Source of the DNA: Streptomyces gardneri
GTDB lineage: Bacteria; Actinomycetota; Actinomycetes; Streptomycetales; Streptomycetaceae
DNA length: 48,223 nt
Reading direction: 5' to 3'
Assembly (NCBI RefSeq): GCF_006539185.1
Contig: NZ_BJMN01000061.1
Span: forward strand, 1-48,223
A program made the translations under genes and the position numbers. Positions 1 to 6,869 of this stretch are shown here, piece after piece. The notes beneath the pieces were generated by a model. The model had not been told where the DNA came from. It saw only the letters and a list, made by a program, of their open reading frames with translations, and made no database searches. Every line of letters starts with the position of its first letter. The stretch's first letter is position 1.

Positions 1-1765
1 GGCCCACACCGGAGGCCACGCCCCGGACCAGACCCTCGGGCGCGGCCAGCGCGGCCGCCAGGTCGTCCGGCCCGCTGCCGACGACGACGGCCCGGTGCTC
101 GAACTGAGCACGCCCGTCGGCCAGTACGCGAGCGACAGCACCCGCGTCGACAGCACCCGCGTCGACAGCACCCGCGTCGACAGCACCCGCGTCGACACCA
201 TCCGTACGACCCCGCGAGGCGAACGCGGCAAGCCGCTCGATCTGCGCGTCGAGCGCGACAGCGGACTTCGCCGACACCACCCAAGGCGTCACACCGCCGC
301 CGACCCACGACCCGCCGACCGCCGACCCGCCGGCCGCCGACCCGCCGACCGACGACCCGCCGACCGACGGCTCCCCGACCGAAGCACCCTCGACAACCAC
401 CGGGGCCTCTTCGAGCACCACATGCGCGTTCGTGCCGCCCATGCCGAACGAGGACACGCCGACGACCATCCGCTGCCCGTCGTGCTCCGGCTCCCACGGC
501 AGGTACTCCGTGTTCACCCGGAGGTTCAGTTCCTCGAACGGGATCGCCGGGTTCGGGGTCTCGTAGTTCAGGCTGGCGGGCAGCGCGCGCCCGCGGACCG
601 CCAGGACGGCCTTGATGAGGCCGGCGATGCCGGCCGCGCCCTCCAGGTGGCCGATGTTCGTCTTGACCGAGCCGACCAGGAGCGGCTGTCCGGCCGGGCG
701 GCCGGTGCCGAGGGCGGCGCCGAGCGCAGCGGCCTCGATCGGGTCGCCCACGGGGGTGCCCGTGCCGTGCAGCTCGACGTACCGCACGTCGGCCGGCGCA
801 GTCCCGGCCCGCTCGTGGGCCTCGCGGAGCACGGCCTCCTGCGCCTGCGCGTCGGGGGTCGTCATGCCCTTGGCGGCGCCGCCGTTGTTGACGGCGCTGC
901 CCCGGATCACGGCGAGCACCGGGTCGCCGTCGGCGACGGCCCGGGAGAGGCGCTTCAGGACGACGAAACCGCCGCCCTCGCCGCGTACGTAGCCGTTGGC
1001 GCGCGCGTCGAAGGTGTAGGCGCGGCCGTCGGGGGAGAGGCCGCCGAACTTGCTCGCCCCGATGATGCTGTCCGGCACCAGGTTCAGCGAGACGCCGCCG
1101 GCGAGGGCGAGCTCGGACTCGCCGCGCCGCAGGCTCTCGCACGCGAGGTGGACGGCGACGAGCGACGATGACTGGCCGGAGTCGACGACCATGCTGGGGC
1201 CGCGGAGCCCGAGCGTGTACGAGAGCCGGTTCGCGATGATGCCGCGGTGGAGGCCGGTGACGGTGTGCGGGGTGATCGCGGCGCCGCCCTGGCGGTGCTT
1301 CAGGGTGGCGTAGTCGTCCCAGATGGCGCCGGCGAAGACGCCGGTGCGGGTGCCGGTGAGCGAGGACGGGTCGATCCCGGCGCGCTCCAGGGCCTCCCAG
1401 CCCAGCTCCAGGGCGAGCCGCTGCTGCGGGTCCATCTCCGCGGCCTCGCGGGGCGAGATGCCGAAGAAGGCGGCGTCGAACCGGTCGACGTCCTCGATGA
1501 ACCCGCCCCACCGGCTGTTCGAGCGGCCGGGGGCGGAGCGGTCCGGGTCGTAGAAGTCGCCGGCGTTCCAGCGGTCCGCGGGGACGTCGGTGACGGCCTG
1601 GCCGCCCGCCGCCAGGAGTTCCCAGAACTCTCTCGGGTTCCGGGCGCCGGGCACCCGGCAGGAGATGCCGACGACGGCGACGGGTTCCGCTGTGCCGTGC
1701 GCGGAACCGGCGTCGTTCGACACGGACACGAATTCCTCGGACTCACTCTTGGACACTGTCGACAT
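1..1765 (-). CDS. pikAI: Modular type I polyketide synthase, loading module (KSQ) N-terminus, partial
   Basis: The first 588 residues of a large type I PKS; the gene continues off the left edge. After a ~28-residue leader the ketosynthase fold starts at PVAVVGISCRVPG. The usual active-site Cys is replaced by Gln: the motif reads VVDSGQSSSLVAVH, Gln about residue 198 (codon at 1172-1174), while HGTGTP and KTNIGHLEG are intact. That is a KSQ domain, which decarboxylates the malonyl-type starter on the loading ACP rather than condensing. The KS-to-AT linker contains two stretches of 15-bp repeats. From memory the N-terminus agrees with PikAI of S. venezuelae (narbonolide/10-deoxymethynolide synthase), and the adjacent Erm pair supports this. 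ATG at 1763-1765 follows a GAGAG-type ribosome site. Family call is certain; the exact gene name is from recall. Confidence 0.93.
   Translation of the reverse strand, partial: MSTVSKSESEEFVSVSNDAGSAHGTAEPVAVVGISCRVPGARNPREFWELLAAGGQAVTDVPADRWNAGDFYDPDRSAPGRSNSRWGGFIEDVDRFDAAFFGISPREAAEMDPQQRLALELGWEALERAGIDPSSLTGTRTGVFAGAIWDDYATLKHRQGGAAITPHTVTGLHRGIIANRLSYTLGLRGPSMVVDSGQSSSLVAVHLACESLRRGESELALAGGVSLNLVPDSIIGASKFGGLSPDGRAYTFDARANGYVRGEGGGFVVLKRLSRAVADGDPVLAVIRGSAVNNGGAAKGMTTPDAQAQEAVLREAHERAGTAPADVRYVELHGTGTPVGDPIEAAALGAALGTGRPAGQPLLVGSVKTNIGHLEGAAGIAGLIKAVLAVRGRALPASLNYETPNPAIPFEELNLRVNTEYLPWEPEHDGQRMVVGVSSFGMGGTNAHVVLEEAPVVVEGASVGEPSVGGSSVGGSAAGGSAVGGSWVGGGVTPWVVSAKSAVALDAQIERLAAFASRGRTDGVDAGAVDAGAVDAGAVDAGAVARVLADGRAQFEHRAVVVGSGPDDLAAALAAPEGLVRGVASGVG
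134..193 (-). repeat. Four perfect 15-bp tandem repeats in the PKS KS-AT linker
   Basis: GACAGCACCCGCGTC occurs four times head to tail (134-148, 149-163, 164-178, 179-193). It is in frame in the PKS and encodes DAGAV four times, so copy number can change without a frameshift. Confidence 0.95.
297..372 (-). repeat. Degenerate 15-bp repeats encoding SVGGS-like units in the PKS linker
   Basis: A second in-frame, imperfect 15-bp repeat encodes about five SVGGS/SAAGG/SAVGG units just before the GGVTPWVVSAKS segment that opens the KS-AT linker fold. Lower identity between copies suggests it is older than the perfect array at 134-193. Confidence 0.8.
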
Positions 1766-1999
1766 CTCTCCACGAATCAATTCGGCGCGCACATCACCGG
1801 TGGAAGCACGAGAGAAGGAGTGCTCCGCATGATCAGGGCCGGCAGGGGGCAACCCCCGTCGGACCCGCACTTCCCCCGTGTCCCACGCTGCCGCCCCACG
1901 CCCTGTCACCGGTGTTCTCGCACCGGTCCTGGTAATTCCGGCTGAAGACATCCGGCTCCGTCTCCGGAAGCCGCGCTTTCACCCAACCCCAGGGCACCC

Positions 2000-2028
2000 C
2001 CCCTATGCTCCCCCTAGGTTCCCCCTAT
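2000..2028. promoter_or_regulatory. Three CCCCCTA direct repeats at 11-bp period, candidate activator site
   Basis: CCCCCTA begins at 2000, 2011 and 2022, separated by 4-bp spacers, so each copy lies on the same helix face. Heptamers with 4-bp spacers are the classic site geometry for OmpR-fold SARP activators. The known pikromycin activator PikD is a LAL-type regulator, so the binder is undetermined. About 235 bp upstream of the PKS start. Confidence 0.55.
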
Positions 2029-2161
2029 ACCTGGTGTGTACCCCAGGCCACGGGTGTCGGGAGGCGAGCCGGACCCCCCTTGTCGGGATGGCCGGGGGTG
2101 GCGATCGCGGTGTGCGTGGTCCCCATGGTGTCGCGTCGTCTCCCGCTCTGTACCAAGGGTC

Positions 2162-2225
2162 GTGAAATCCAAGCCAGGTAAAGAGATGGGTAACAGCCGA
2201 TCCCGGGGGAATGGCTTGATTTCAC
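2162..2225. promoter_or_regulatory. Long imperfect inverted repeat
   Basis: GTGAAATCCAAGCCA (2162-2176) faces TGGCTTGATTTCAC (2212-2225), complementary except for one extra C, with a 35-nt spacer. It could be an operator pair or an mRNA stem; there is no T-run, so it is not a canonical terminator. It is A/T-richer than its surroundings. Confidence 0.6.
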
Positions 2226-2569
2226 CCCCGACATGACATACTCCGGCCGTGCGGACGGCGAAGGCCGGTCGGTGGCGGTTTCAACCCCTCCCTCCTGGAG
2301 CCTCGTTGAGTGCTCTCCGCACGACAACCCTCCGTATGCCCCCAATGTCACTCCGTCGCACCTCACTTGGGGTTCGGCTGCTTCGTCGCGTTCCTCCGGA
2401 CCTCGCTCGTTACCGCCCGCCAAGCCGCGACCGACTCCGTCGCGGACGTTCACAACTCCCGTACTCCGGAACGCCCGTGCGCGAACTTCTTCCCCGGTCG
2501 TCCGACGGACCGTGAGGTATGGTCCGTGCCAAGTCCATTGACCACGGCATCCCAGGGAGGGGATCGTTC

Positions 2570-3580
2570 ATGCCAATGCGCGACTCCATACCGAGGCGAG
2601 CGGACCGCGACACCCTCCGCCGCGAATTAGGCCAGAACTTCCTCCAGGACGACAGAGCCGTGCGTAATCTCGTCACGCATGTCGAGGGGGACGGTCGGAA
2701 CGTTCTCGAAATCGGCCCCGGAAAGGGTGCGATAACCGAGGAGTTGGTGCGCTCCTTCGATACCGTGACGGTCGTGGAGATGGACCCGCACTGGGCCGCG
2801 CATGTGCGGCGGAAATTCGAAGGGGAGAGGGTCACCGTATTCCAGGGTGATTTCCTCGACTTCCGTATCCCGCGCGATATCGACACCGTGGTCGGAAACG
2901 TTCCCTTCGGCATCACGACCCAGATCCTCCGGAGTCTCCTGGAATCGACGAACTGGCAGTCGGCGGCCCTGATAGTGCAGTGGGAGGTCGCCCGCAAACG
3001 CGCCGGTCGCAGCGGCGGATCGCTGCTCACGACCTCCTGGGCCCCCTGGTACGAGTTCGCGGTCCACGACCGCGTCCGCGCCTCGTCGTTCCGTCCGATG
3101 CCCCGGGTCGACGGCGGCGTCCTGACGATCAGGCGACGCCCCCAGCCGCTGCTGCCCGAGAGCGCGAGCCGCGCCTTCCAGAACTTCGCCGAAGCCGTCT
3201 TCACCGGCCCCGGACGGGGCCTCGCGGAGATCCTCCGGCGCCACATCCCCAAGCGGACCTACCGTTCCCTCGCCGACCGCCACGGAATTCCGGACGGCGG
3301 ACTGCCGAAGGACCTCACGCTCACCCAATGGATCGCCCTTTTCCAGGCCTCCCAGCCGGGTTACGCGCCGGGGGCGACCGGCACCCGCATCCCGGGCCAG
3401 GGCGGTGGCGCCGGCGGCAGGGACTACGACTCGGAGCCGAACAGGGCCGCCGTGCCCGGGGGCCGCAGATACGGCCCCACGCGCGGCGGCGACCCCTGCG
3501 CACCCCGCGCACAGGTCCGGCAGACCAAGGGGCGCCAGGGCGCGCGAGGCTCGTCGTACGGACGCCGCACGGGCCGCTAG
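2570..3580 (+). CDS. pikR1: 23S rRNA adenine N6-methyltransferase, Erm family (macrolide/ketolide self-resistance)
   Basis: 336 residues. Erm enzymes methylate A2058 of 23S rRNA using SAM. Seen here: the N-terminal Erm signature ELGQNFLQDD, SAM loop EIGPGKGAITEEL, acidic end of strand 2 (VEMDPHW) and catalytic NVPF in GNVPFGITTQIL. The last ~70 residues are a Gly/Arg-rich basic tail, as in some actinomycete Erms. ATG 2570 has a strong GGGAGGGG ribosome site; an in-frame upstream start at 2519 is less likely. Codon 20 is TTA (2627-2629), a bldA-dependent codon rare in Streptomyces. Codon use near the start is A/T-richer than neighbours. Divergent from the PKS and convergent with a paralogous Erm. 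It has no leader peptide that I can see, so I assign it to the constitutive PikR1 rather than the inducible PikR2; that assignment is an inference. Confidence 0.88.
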   Translation: MPMRDSIPRRADRDTLRRELGQNFLQDDRAVRNLVTHVEGDGRNVLEIGPGKGAITEELVRSFDTVTVVEMDPHWAAHVRRKFEGERVTVFQGDFLDFRIPRDIDTVVGNVPFGITTQILRSLLESTNWQSAALIVQWEVARKRAGRSGGSLLTTSWAPWYEFAVHDRVRASSFRPMPRVDGGVLTIRRRPQPLLPESASRAFQNFAEAVFTGPGRGLAEILRRHIPKRTYRSLADRHGIPDGGLPKDLTLTQWIALFQASQPGYAPGATGTRIPGQGGGAGGRDYDSEPNRAAVPGGRRYGPTRGGDPCAPRAQVRQTKGRQGARGSSYGRRTGR

Positions 3581-3599
3581 CCGCCCGGCGGGCATGCCC

Positions 3600-3638
3600 C
3601 TGTCCGCCTCCCGCTGGTCTGGAGCGGGAGGCGGACAG
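3600..3638. terminator. Bidirectional hairpin between convergent Erm genes
   Basis: Perfect 16-bp stem: CTGTCCGCCTCCCGCT (3600-3615) with AGCGGGAGGCGGACAG (3623-3638), 7-nt loop. No long T-run, as is common in Streptomyces. It serves both converging transcripts. Confidence 0.85.
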
Positions 3639-3654
3639 GTAGTCCGGGGACGGC

Positions 3655-4623
3655 TCACGCGCTCTCCGGCCGCCCCCTGCCCCACCTCGGCTCGGTCCCC
3701 GTGGAGCTCCGCACGGCATGCCCCCGGCCGCGCCGCGCCTGCGGCACGCCCCGCCGGCTCGCGGACACCCGGCCGCCCGGGTGACCGGCCCCGACCCGCG
3801 CAGCCCCGTACGATCCGGCCGCGCCACCGCCCGCCGTACTGTCGAAGGAGCCGTCGGCCGTACCGCCGGTCAGCTCCCACAGCGACGCCCACTGCCCGGG
3901 CTTGAGGTCCTTGGGCAGCGCGTGCGGCGAGATCTCGTTCCTCCGCAGCCAGGTCGCCAGGTCCCGCTGCGAGATCCGCCCGGTCCGCCGCAGGATCTCC
4001 TTCAGCCCGTTCCCCTTGCCGGTGAACACCTGGCGCACGAAGTCCTGGTAGGTCTTCACCTGGCCCACGAGCGGCGCGGACCGCCGCCGGATGGCCAGTA
4101 CTCCTCCGTCCACGCCCGGCATCGGACGGAAGGCCCGCGCGGGGACCCGGGAGTGCAGGTCGAACTCGTACCAGGGCGCCCAGCTGGCCGTCAGCAGGGT
4201 CGACCCGCCGACGCCGGCCCGGCGCCGGGCGACCTCCCACTGGACGAGGAGGACGGCGGTGTGCCAGTGCTGGGCGTCGAGCAGCCGCCGCATGATCGCC
4301 GTCGTCAGATGGAAGGGGACGTTGCCGACGACCACGTGCGGGTTGCGCGGCAGCGGGTACTGCAGGAAGTCGTGGTGCACCACGGTCACATGACCAGGGG
4401 TGCGGACACCGAGGCGCTGCGCGCGCCGGCCGTCGAGCTCGACGGCGGTGATCGGCCTGCCGTGCCTGCTCAGCGGCAGGGTCAGGGCGCCGTCACCCGG
4501 ACCGATCTCCAGTATCGGACCCTTGGTCCTGGCCACCAGGCCGTCGATCTCGTCGATCACTGACCGGTCGACGAGGAAGTTCTGACCGAGCTCGTGTCGG
4601 CCGCCCTGCGGGGAAAATGGCAT
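3655..4623 (-). CDS. pikR2: 23S rRNA adenine N6-methyltransferase, Erm family, leader-controlled
   Basis: 322 residues, paralogous to the plus-strand Erm: HELGQNFLVDR, SAM loop EIGPGDGALTLPL, catalytic GNVPFHLTTAIM, and again a Gly/Arg-rich basic C-terminal tail. ATG at 4621-4623 is preceded by GGAG at 7-nt spacing, but that site is buried in an 8-bp hairpin (4628-4659), and a 16-codon ORF ending RLRRS lies ~160 nt upstream (4781-4831). This is the architecture of translational attenuation: a drug-stalled ribosome on the leader frees the Erm ribosome site. An inducible PikR2 dimethylase working after a constitutive PikR1 monomethylase has been described for S. venezuelae; I match this gene to PikR2 on the leader. 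An in-frame GTG at 4674 would add 17 residues and is unlikely. Confidence 0.87.
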   Translation of the reverse strand: MPFSPQGGRHELGQNFLVDRSVIDEIDGLVARTKGPILEIGPGDGALTLPLSRHGRPITAVELDGRRAQRLGVRTPGHVTVVHHDFLQYPLPRNPHVVVGNVPFHLTTAIMRRLLDAQHWHTAVLLVQWEVARRRAGVGGSTLLTASWAPWYEFDLHSRVPARAFRPMPGVDGGVLAIRRRSAPLVGQVKTYQDFVRQVFTGKGNGLKEILRRTGRISQRDLATWLRRNEISPHALPKDLKPGQWASLWELTGGTADGSFDSTAGGGAAGSYGAARVGAGHPGGRVSASRRGVPQARRGRGHAVRSSTGTEPRWGRGRPESA

Positions 4624-4627
4624 GAGT

Positions 4628-4659
4628 CTGCTCCGCGAAACCGTTCGGAGCCGGAGCAG
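4628..4659 (-). promoter_or_regulatory. Ribosome-site-sequestering hairpin upstream of the Erm gene
   Basis: On the minus strand CTGCTCCG (4659-4652) pairs perfectly with CGGAGCAG (4635-4628), loop 16 nt. The 3' arm contains the GGAG ribosome site seven bases from the Erm ATG, so folding would block initiation. Confidence 0.8.
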
Positions 4660-4775
4660 CACGAAGAGCCGCACCGGCGGGACCCGGAAGCGGAGGGCCT
4701 GAACGAACGCGAGAGCGCGAGTGCCGGCGCGGGAAGGCGCGGACGCGCGAAGATCGAGACGCGTGAAGAGGGGCC

Positions 4776-4792
4776 CGCCGCTAGGAGCGGCG
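4776..4792 (-). promoter_or_regulatory. Hairpin overlapping the leader peptide stop codon
   Basis: CGCCGCT/AGCGGCG 7-bp stem with a 3-nt loop spans the last codons and the TAG stop (4783-4781) of the leader ORF. A ribosome stalled at the RLR motif would sit just before or on this stem and change the fold. Confidence 0.65.
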
Positions 4793-4831
4793 CAGCCTCA
4801 TGTAACGGGCCTGAGAGTGGCAGAACTGCAT
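4781..4831 (-). CDS. Erm leader peptide, 16 codons, MRLRRS C-terminus
   Basis: Encodes MQFCHSQARYMRLRRS followed by TAG. The Arg-Leu-Arg core matches the +X+ macrolide/ketolide stalling motif known from ErmDL-type leaders (MRLR). It precedes an Erm gene whose ribosome site is hidden in a stem, which gives it a clear regulatory job: drug-dependent stalling. No ribosome site is evident; TACGCT six bases upstream suggests a leaderless mRNA, in which the ATG itself is recognised. Confidence 0.8.
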   Translation of the reverse strand: MQFCHSQARYMRLRRS

Positions 4832-4922
4832 GGCGTCAGCGTAACACCGCCGGAAACCGACGCTGTTGGGGTTCTCCGGAGCCCGATGCCCCCGCCCGTG
4901 CCGGCGGGGGCATCGGCCGAGG

Positions 4923-5591
4923 TCACGCCCCCGGCGCCCCGGCGACGCCGATCGGGCAGGAGACACCGGTGCCGCCGATGCCGCAGTAGCCCGCCGGGTT
5001 CTTGTCCAGATACTGCTGGTGGTACGCCTCCGCCGGATAGAACGGGCGCTCCTCGTCCGCCGGCAGGACGGTCGTGGTGATCTCGCCGTAGCCGGAGCCC
5101 GCCAGGACCTTCTGGTAGGCCGCGCGGGAGGCCTCGGCCTTCGTGGCTTGCTCGGGCGTGTGGGTGTAGACCGCGGAGCGGTACTGGGTGCCCACGTCGT
5201 TGCCCTGGCGGAAGCCCTGCGTCGGGTCGTGGGACTCCCAGAAGAGCTTCAGGAGGGACTCGTACGAGACCTTCGACGGGTCGAAGACGACCCGGACGAC
5301 CTCGGTGTGGCCGGTCAGACCGGAGCACACCTCCTCGTACGCCGGGTTCGGCGTGTGGCCGCCCTGGTAGCCGACGAGGGTCGTCCAGACGCCCTCGGTC
5401 TGCCAGAACTTGCGCTCGGCGCCCCAGAAACAGCCCAGGGCGAAGTCGGCGACCTCCAGGCCCTCCGGGTAGGGGCCGAGGAGCGCGTTGCCGAGGACCG
5501 TGTGGCGCTCCGGGACGGAGAACTCCGGCTCCGGGCGACCGCGCAGGGCCTGCTCGGGGGTGGGGAGGACGGGGGTGCGGGACAGGAACAT
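4923..5591 (-). CDS. msrA: Peptide-methionine (S)-S-oxide reductase
   Basis: 222 residues. MsrA reduces methionine-S-sulfoxide in proteins with thioredoxin as electron donor. The catalytic signature GCFWGAE is present near residue 54, followed by GYQGG and the conserved GHTEVVRVVFDP and SHDPTQGFRQGNDVGTQYRS segments. The C-terminus carries further Cys residues (GYCGIGG, GVSCPIG) that can act as resolving cysteines. ATG 5591 has a good GAGGAGAG ribosome site. It lies upstream of the Erm leader region in the same direction, but the long gap argues for separate transcription. Ordinary cytoplasmic repair enzyme and the first non-cluster gene on this side. Confidence 0.95.
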   Translation of the reverse strand: MFLSRTPVLPTPEQALRGRPEPEFSVPERHTVLGNALLGPYPEGLEVADFALGCFWGAERKFWQTEGVWTTLVGYQGGHTPNPAYEEVCSGLTGHTEVVRVVFDPSKVSYESLLKLFWESHDPTQGFRQGNDVGTQYRSAVYTHTPEQATKAEASRAAYQKVLAGSGYGEITTTVLPADEERPFYPAEAYHQQYLDKNPAGYCGIGGTGVSCPIGVAGAPGA

Positions 5592-5631
5592 GCTGCATCT
5601 CTCCTCGACGGTCGGCAGTCCTCACAACAAA

Positions 5632-5663
5632 GGAGGGCCGGGAGGGATTCCCCCCGGCCCTCC
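5632..5663. terminator. GC-rich hairpin between msrA and the upstream membrane-anchored gene
   Basis: GGAGGGCCGGGAGGGA (5632-5647) pairs with TCCCCCCGGCCCTCC (5649-5663) with one mismatch. It lies 25 nt after the stop of the minus-strand gene at 5688 and just upstream of the msrA ribosome site, so it separates the two units. Confidence 0.75.
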
Positions 5664-5687
5664 CGACGCGAACCCGGCCGGCGCGCC

Positions 5688-6797
5688 TCAGCGCGGCAGC
5701 GTCACCGGGCTGCCGCCGTTCGCCTCGTACCCCGCCACCGCCAGGTTCCGGAAGACCGTGTACTCGGCCGCCGGGTCACCGCTCAGCGTCCACGGCACCG
5801 CGCCCACGTGCCCGTCGATGTGCACCAGCTGGTGCATGGCCTCCGCCCAGCGCTCACCGCGCACCAGGAACCAGACCAGCAGATGGCGGACGTGCGCGAG
5901 CATCGGGTCGTCGGGCCGCGCCGAGTGGACGGCGTACAGAGCGCCCTCCGTCGCCTTGCTCACCACGGCCGTACGGAAGAAGTCCTGCACGAGCACCACG
6001 TCCGGCACGTGCTCGTACACCGCGAACAGCGGCAGCGCCGCAAGGAGCGAGCCCCGCGGGGCGCGCGCCGCGGCCGTCGTCGCGAAGTGGTCGGCCTCCT
6101 CGCGCGAACCGTGCCACTTCTCGCACCAGTAGTGCAGGGCCGCCAGATGCGCCCCCATGTGCTGCGGAGCCCGGTCGATGACCTTCGCCCACACCTGGTC
6201 GAACTGCTCGTGGCTGTAGCCGAGGCCGCGTGCCACGGCCAGCTGCGTGATGTAGGGGACGGGGTCGCCGGGCGCGAGCAGCGCCGCCTCCTCGGTGACC
6301 TTCAGCGCCTCCTCCAGGATGATCCGGAAGTCGTCGGTCCCCGCCGACGAGGAGCGCCACGCCTGCTGGACCAGGAACTCGGCGTGCACGGCCGCCGCGC
6401 CCGGGTCCTTCGGCGCGTCCGCCCGCCAGGCCCGCAGCCAGGACCCACCCACGCCGGGCTTCTCCTGGAGCTCCAGGGAGGCCGCGCCGGCGAAGGCCTG
6501 GACGCGCTGCCAGCGGACCTCGCCGTCCTTGTCGGTCTCGGCGAGCAGCCGCGAGGCCGCCCGCCACTCCTGGGTGGCCTGGACGACGTCGAGGACGTGC
6601 AGCAGGTCGTCGTCGGCGCCGGGCAGCCGCACGTCCTGCTCCTCCTGTCGTACGAAGCCGTACGCCTCCGGATCCGCCGCGTCCGGCGCGCCCGGCGCGA
6701 CCTGTCGGATCCCGACACCACCCCTGCGACGGCGCAGGTAGGGGCCGAGGATGCTGACCAGCAGCACCAGCGCGATCAGGAACCAGAGAATCTCCAT
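5688..6797 (-). CDS. Membrane-anchored hypothetical protein with helical-repeat-like body
   Basis: 369 residues. One N-terminal transmembrane helix (ILWFLIALVLLVSILGPYL, residues ~3-21) followed by RRRR, so the body should face the cytoplasm. The rest is an Ala/Glu-rich, all-helical-looking protein with TPR-like spacing (ALKVTEEAALLAPGD, QVWAKVIDRAPQHMGAHLAAL); no catalytic motif recognised. I do not know a function. It is divergent from metB with ~70 bp between. Start ATG 6797 chosen because the TM segment follows at once; the ribosome site is weak. Confidence 0.8.
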   Translation of the reverse strand: MEILWFLIALVLLVSILGPYLRRRRGGVGIRQVAPGAPDAADPEAYGFVRQEEQDVRLPGADDDLLHVLDVVQATQEWRAASRLLAETDKDGEVRWQRVQAFAGAASLELQEKPGVGGSWLRAWRADAPKDPGAAAVHAEFLVQQAWRSSSAGTDDFRIILEEALKVTEEAALLAPGDPVPYITQLAVARGLGYSHEQFDQVWAKVIDRAPQHMGAHLAALHYWCEKWHGSREEADHFATTAAARAPRGSLLAALPLFAVYEHVPDVVLVQDFFRTAVVSKATEGALYAVHSARPDDPMLAHVRHLLVWFLVRGERWAEAMHQLVHIDGHVGAVPWTLSGDPAAEYTVFRNLAVAGYEANGGSPVTLPR

Positions 6798-6869
6798 GCG
6801 TCCATTGTCCAGGACACCCGGTGAGACGAACGAAGCGGCGGCGGTCGCTCGGCACTACGCTCCTGACCC

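Larger units (their letters stand above)
1766..2569. promoter_or_regulatory. 804-bp divergent control region between the PKS and the first Erm gene
   Basis: No convincing coding frame: short ORFs lack ribosome sites and Streptomyces-like composition. It must hold the promoters for the PKS (minus) and the Erm gene (plus). It contains three CCCCCTA heptamers at 11-bp spacing (2000-2028) and a large imperfect inverted repeat (2162-2225), listed separately. The stretch 2226-2569 holds nothing else I can assign with confidence beyond the Erm ribosome site GGGAGGGG near 2554-2562. Confidence 0.75.
4624..4922 (-). promoter_or_regulatory. Leader/attenuator region of the inducible Erm gene
   Basis: About 300 bp between msrA and the Erm gene, both on the minus strand. 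It contains the leader ORF, a hairpin around the leader stop codon, and the ribosome-site hairpin. A TACGCT (-10-like) lies at 4838-4843, six bases before the leader ATG, so the transcript may start at or next to that ATG (leaderless). Confidence 0.75.

Noticed and set aside
95..1171. Long plus-strand frame with VDSTR repeats
   Set aside because: It is the complement of the PKS coding strand; the repeats are the PKS 15-bp units read in reverse.
2025..2453. 142-residue minus-strand ORF in the divergent region
   Set aside because: No family similarity recognised, no good ribosome site, and it would cover the likely promoters.
4866..6824. 652-residue plus-strand frame
   Set aside because: Antisense to msrA and the membrane-anchored gene; long open antisense frames are common at this GC content.
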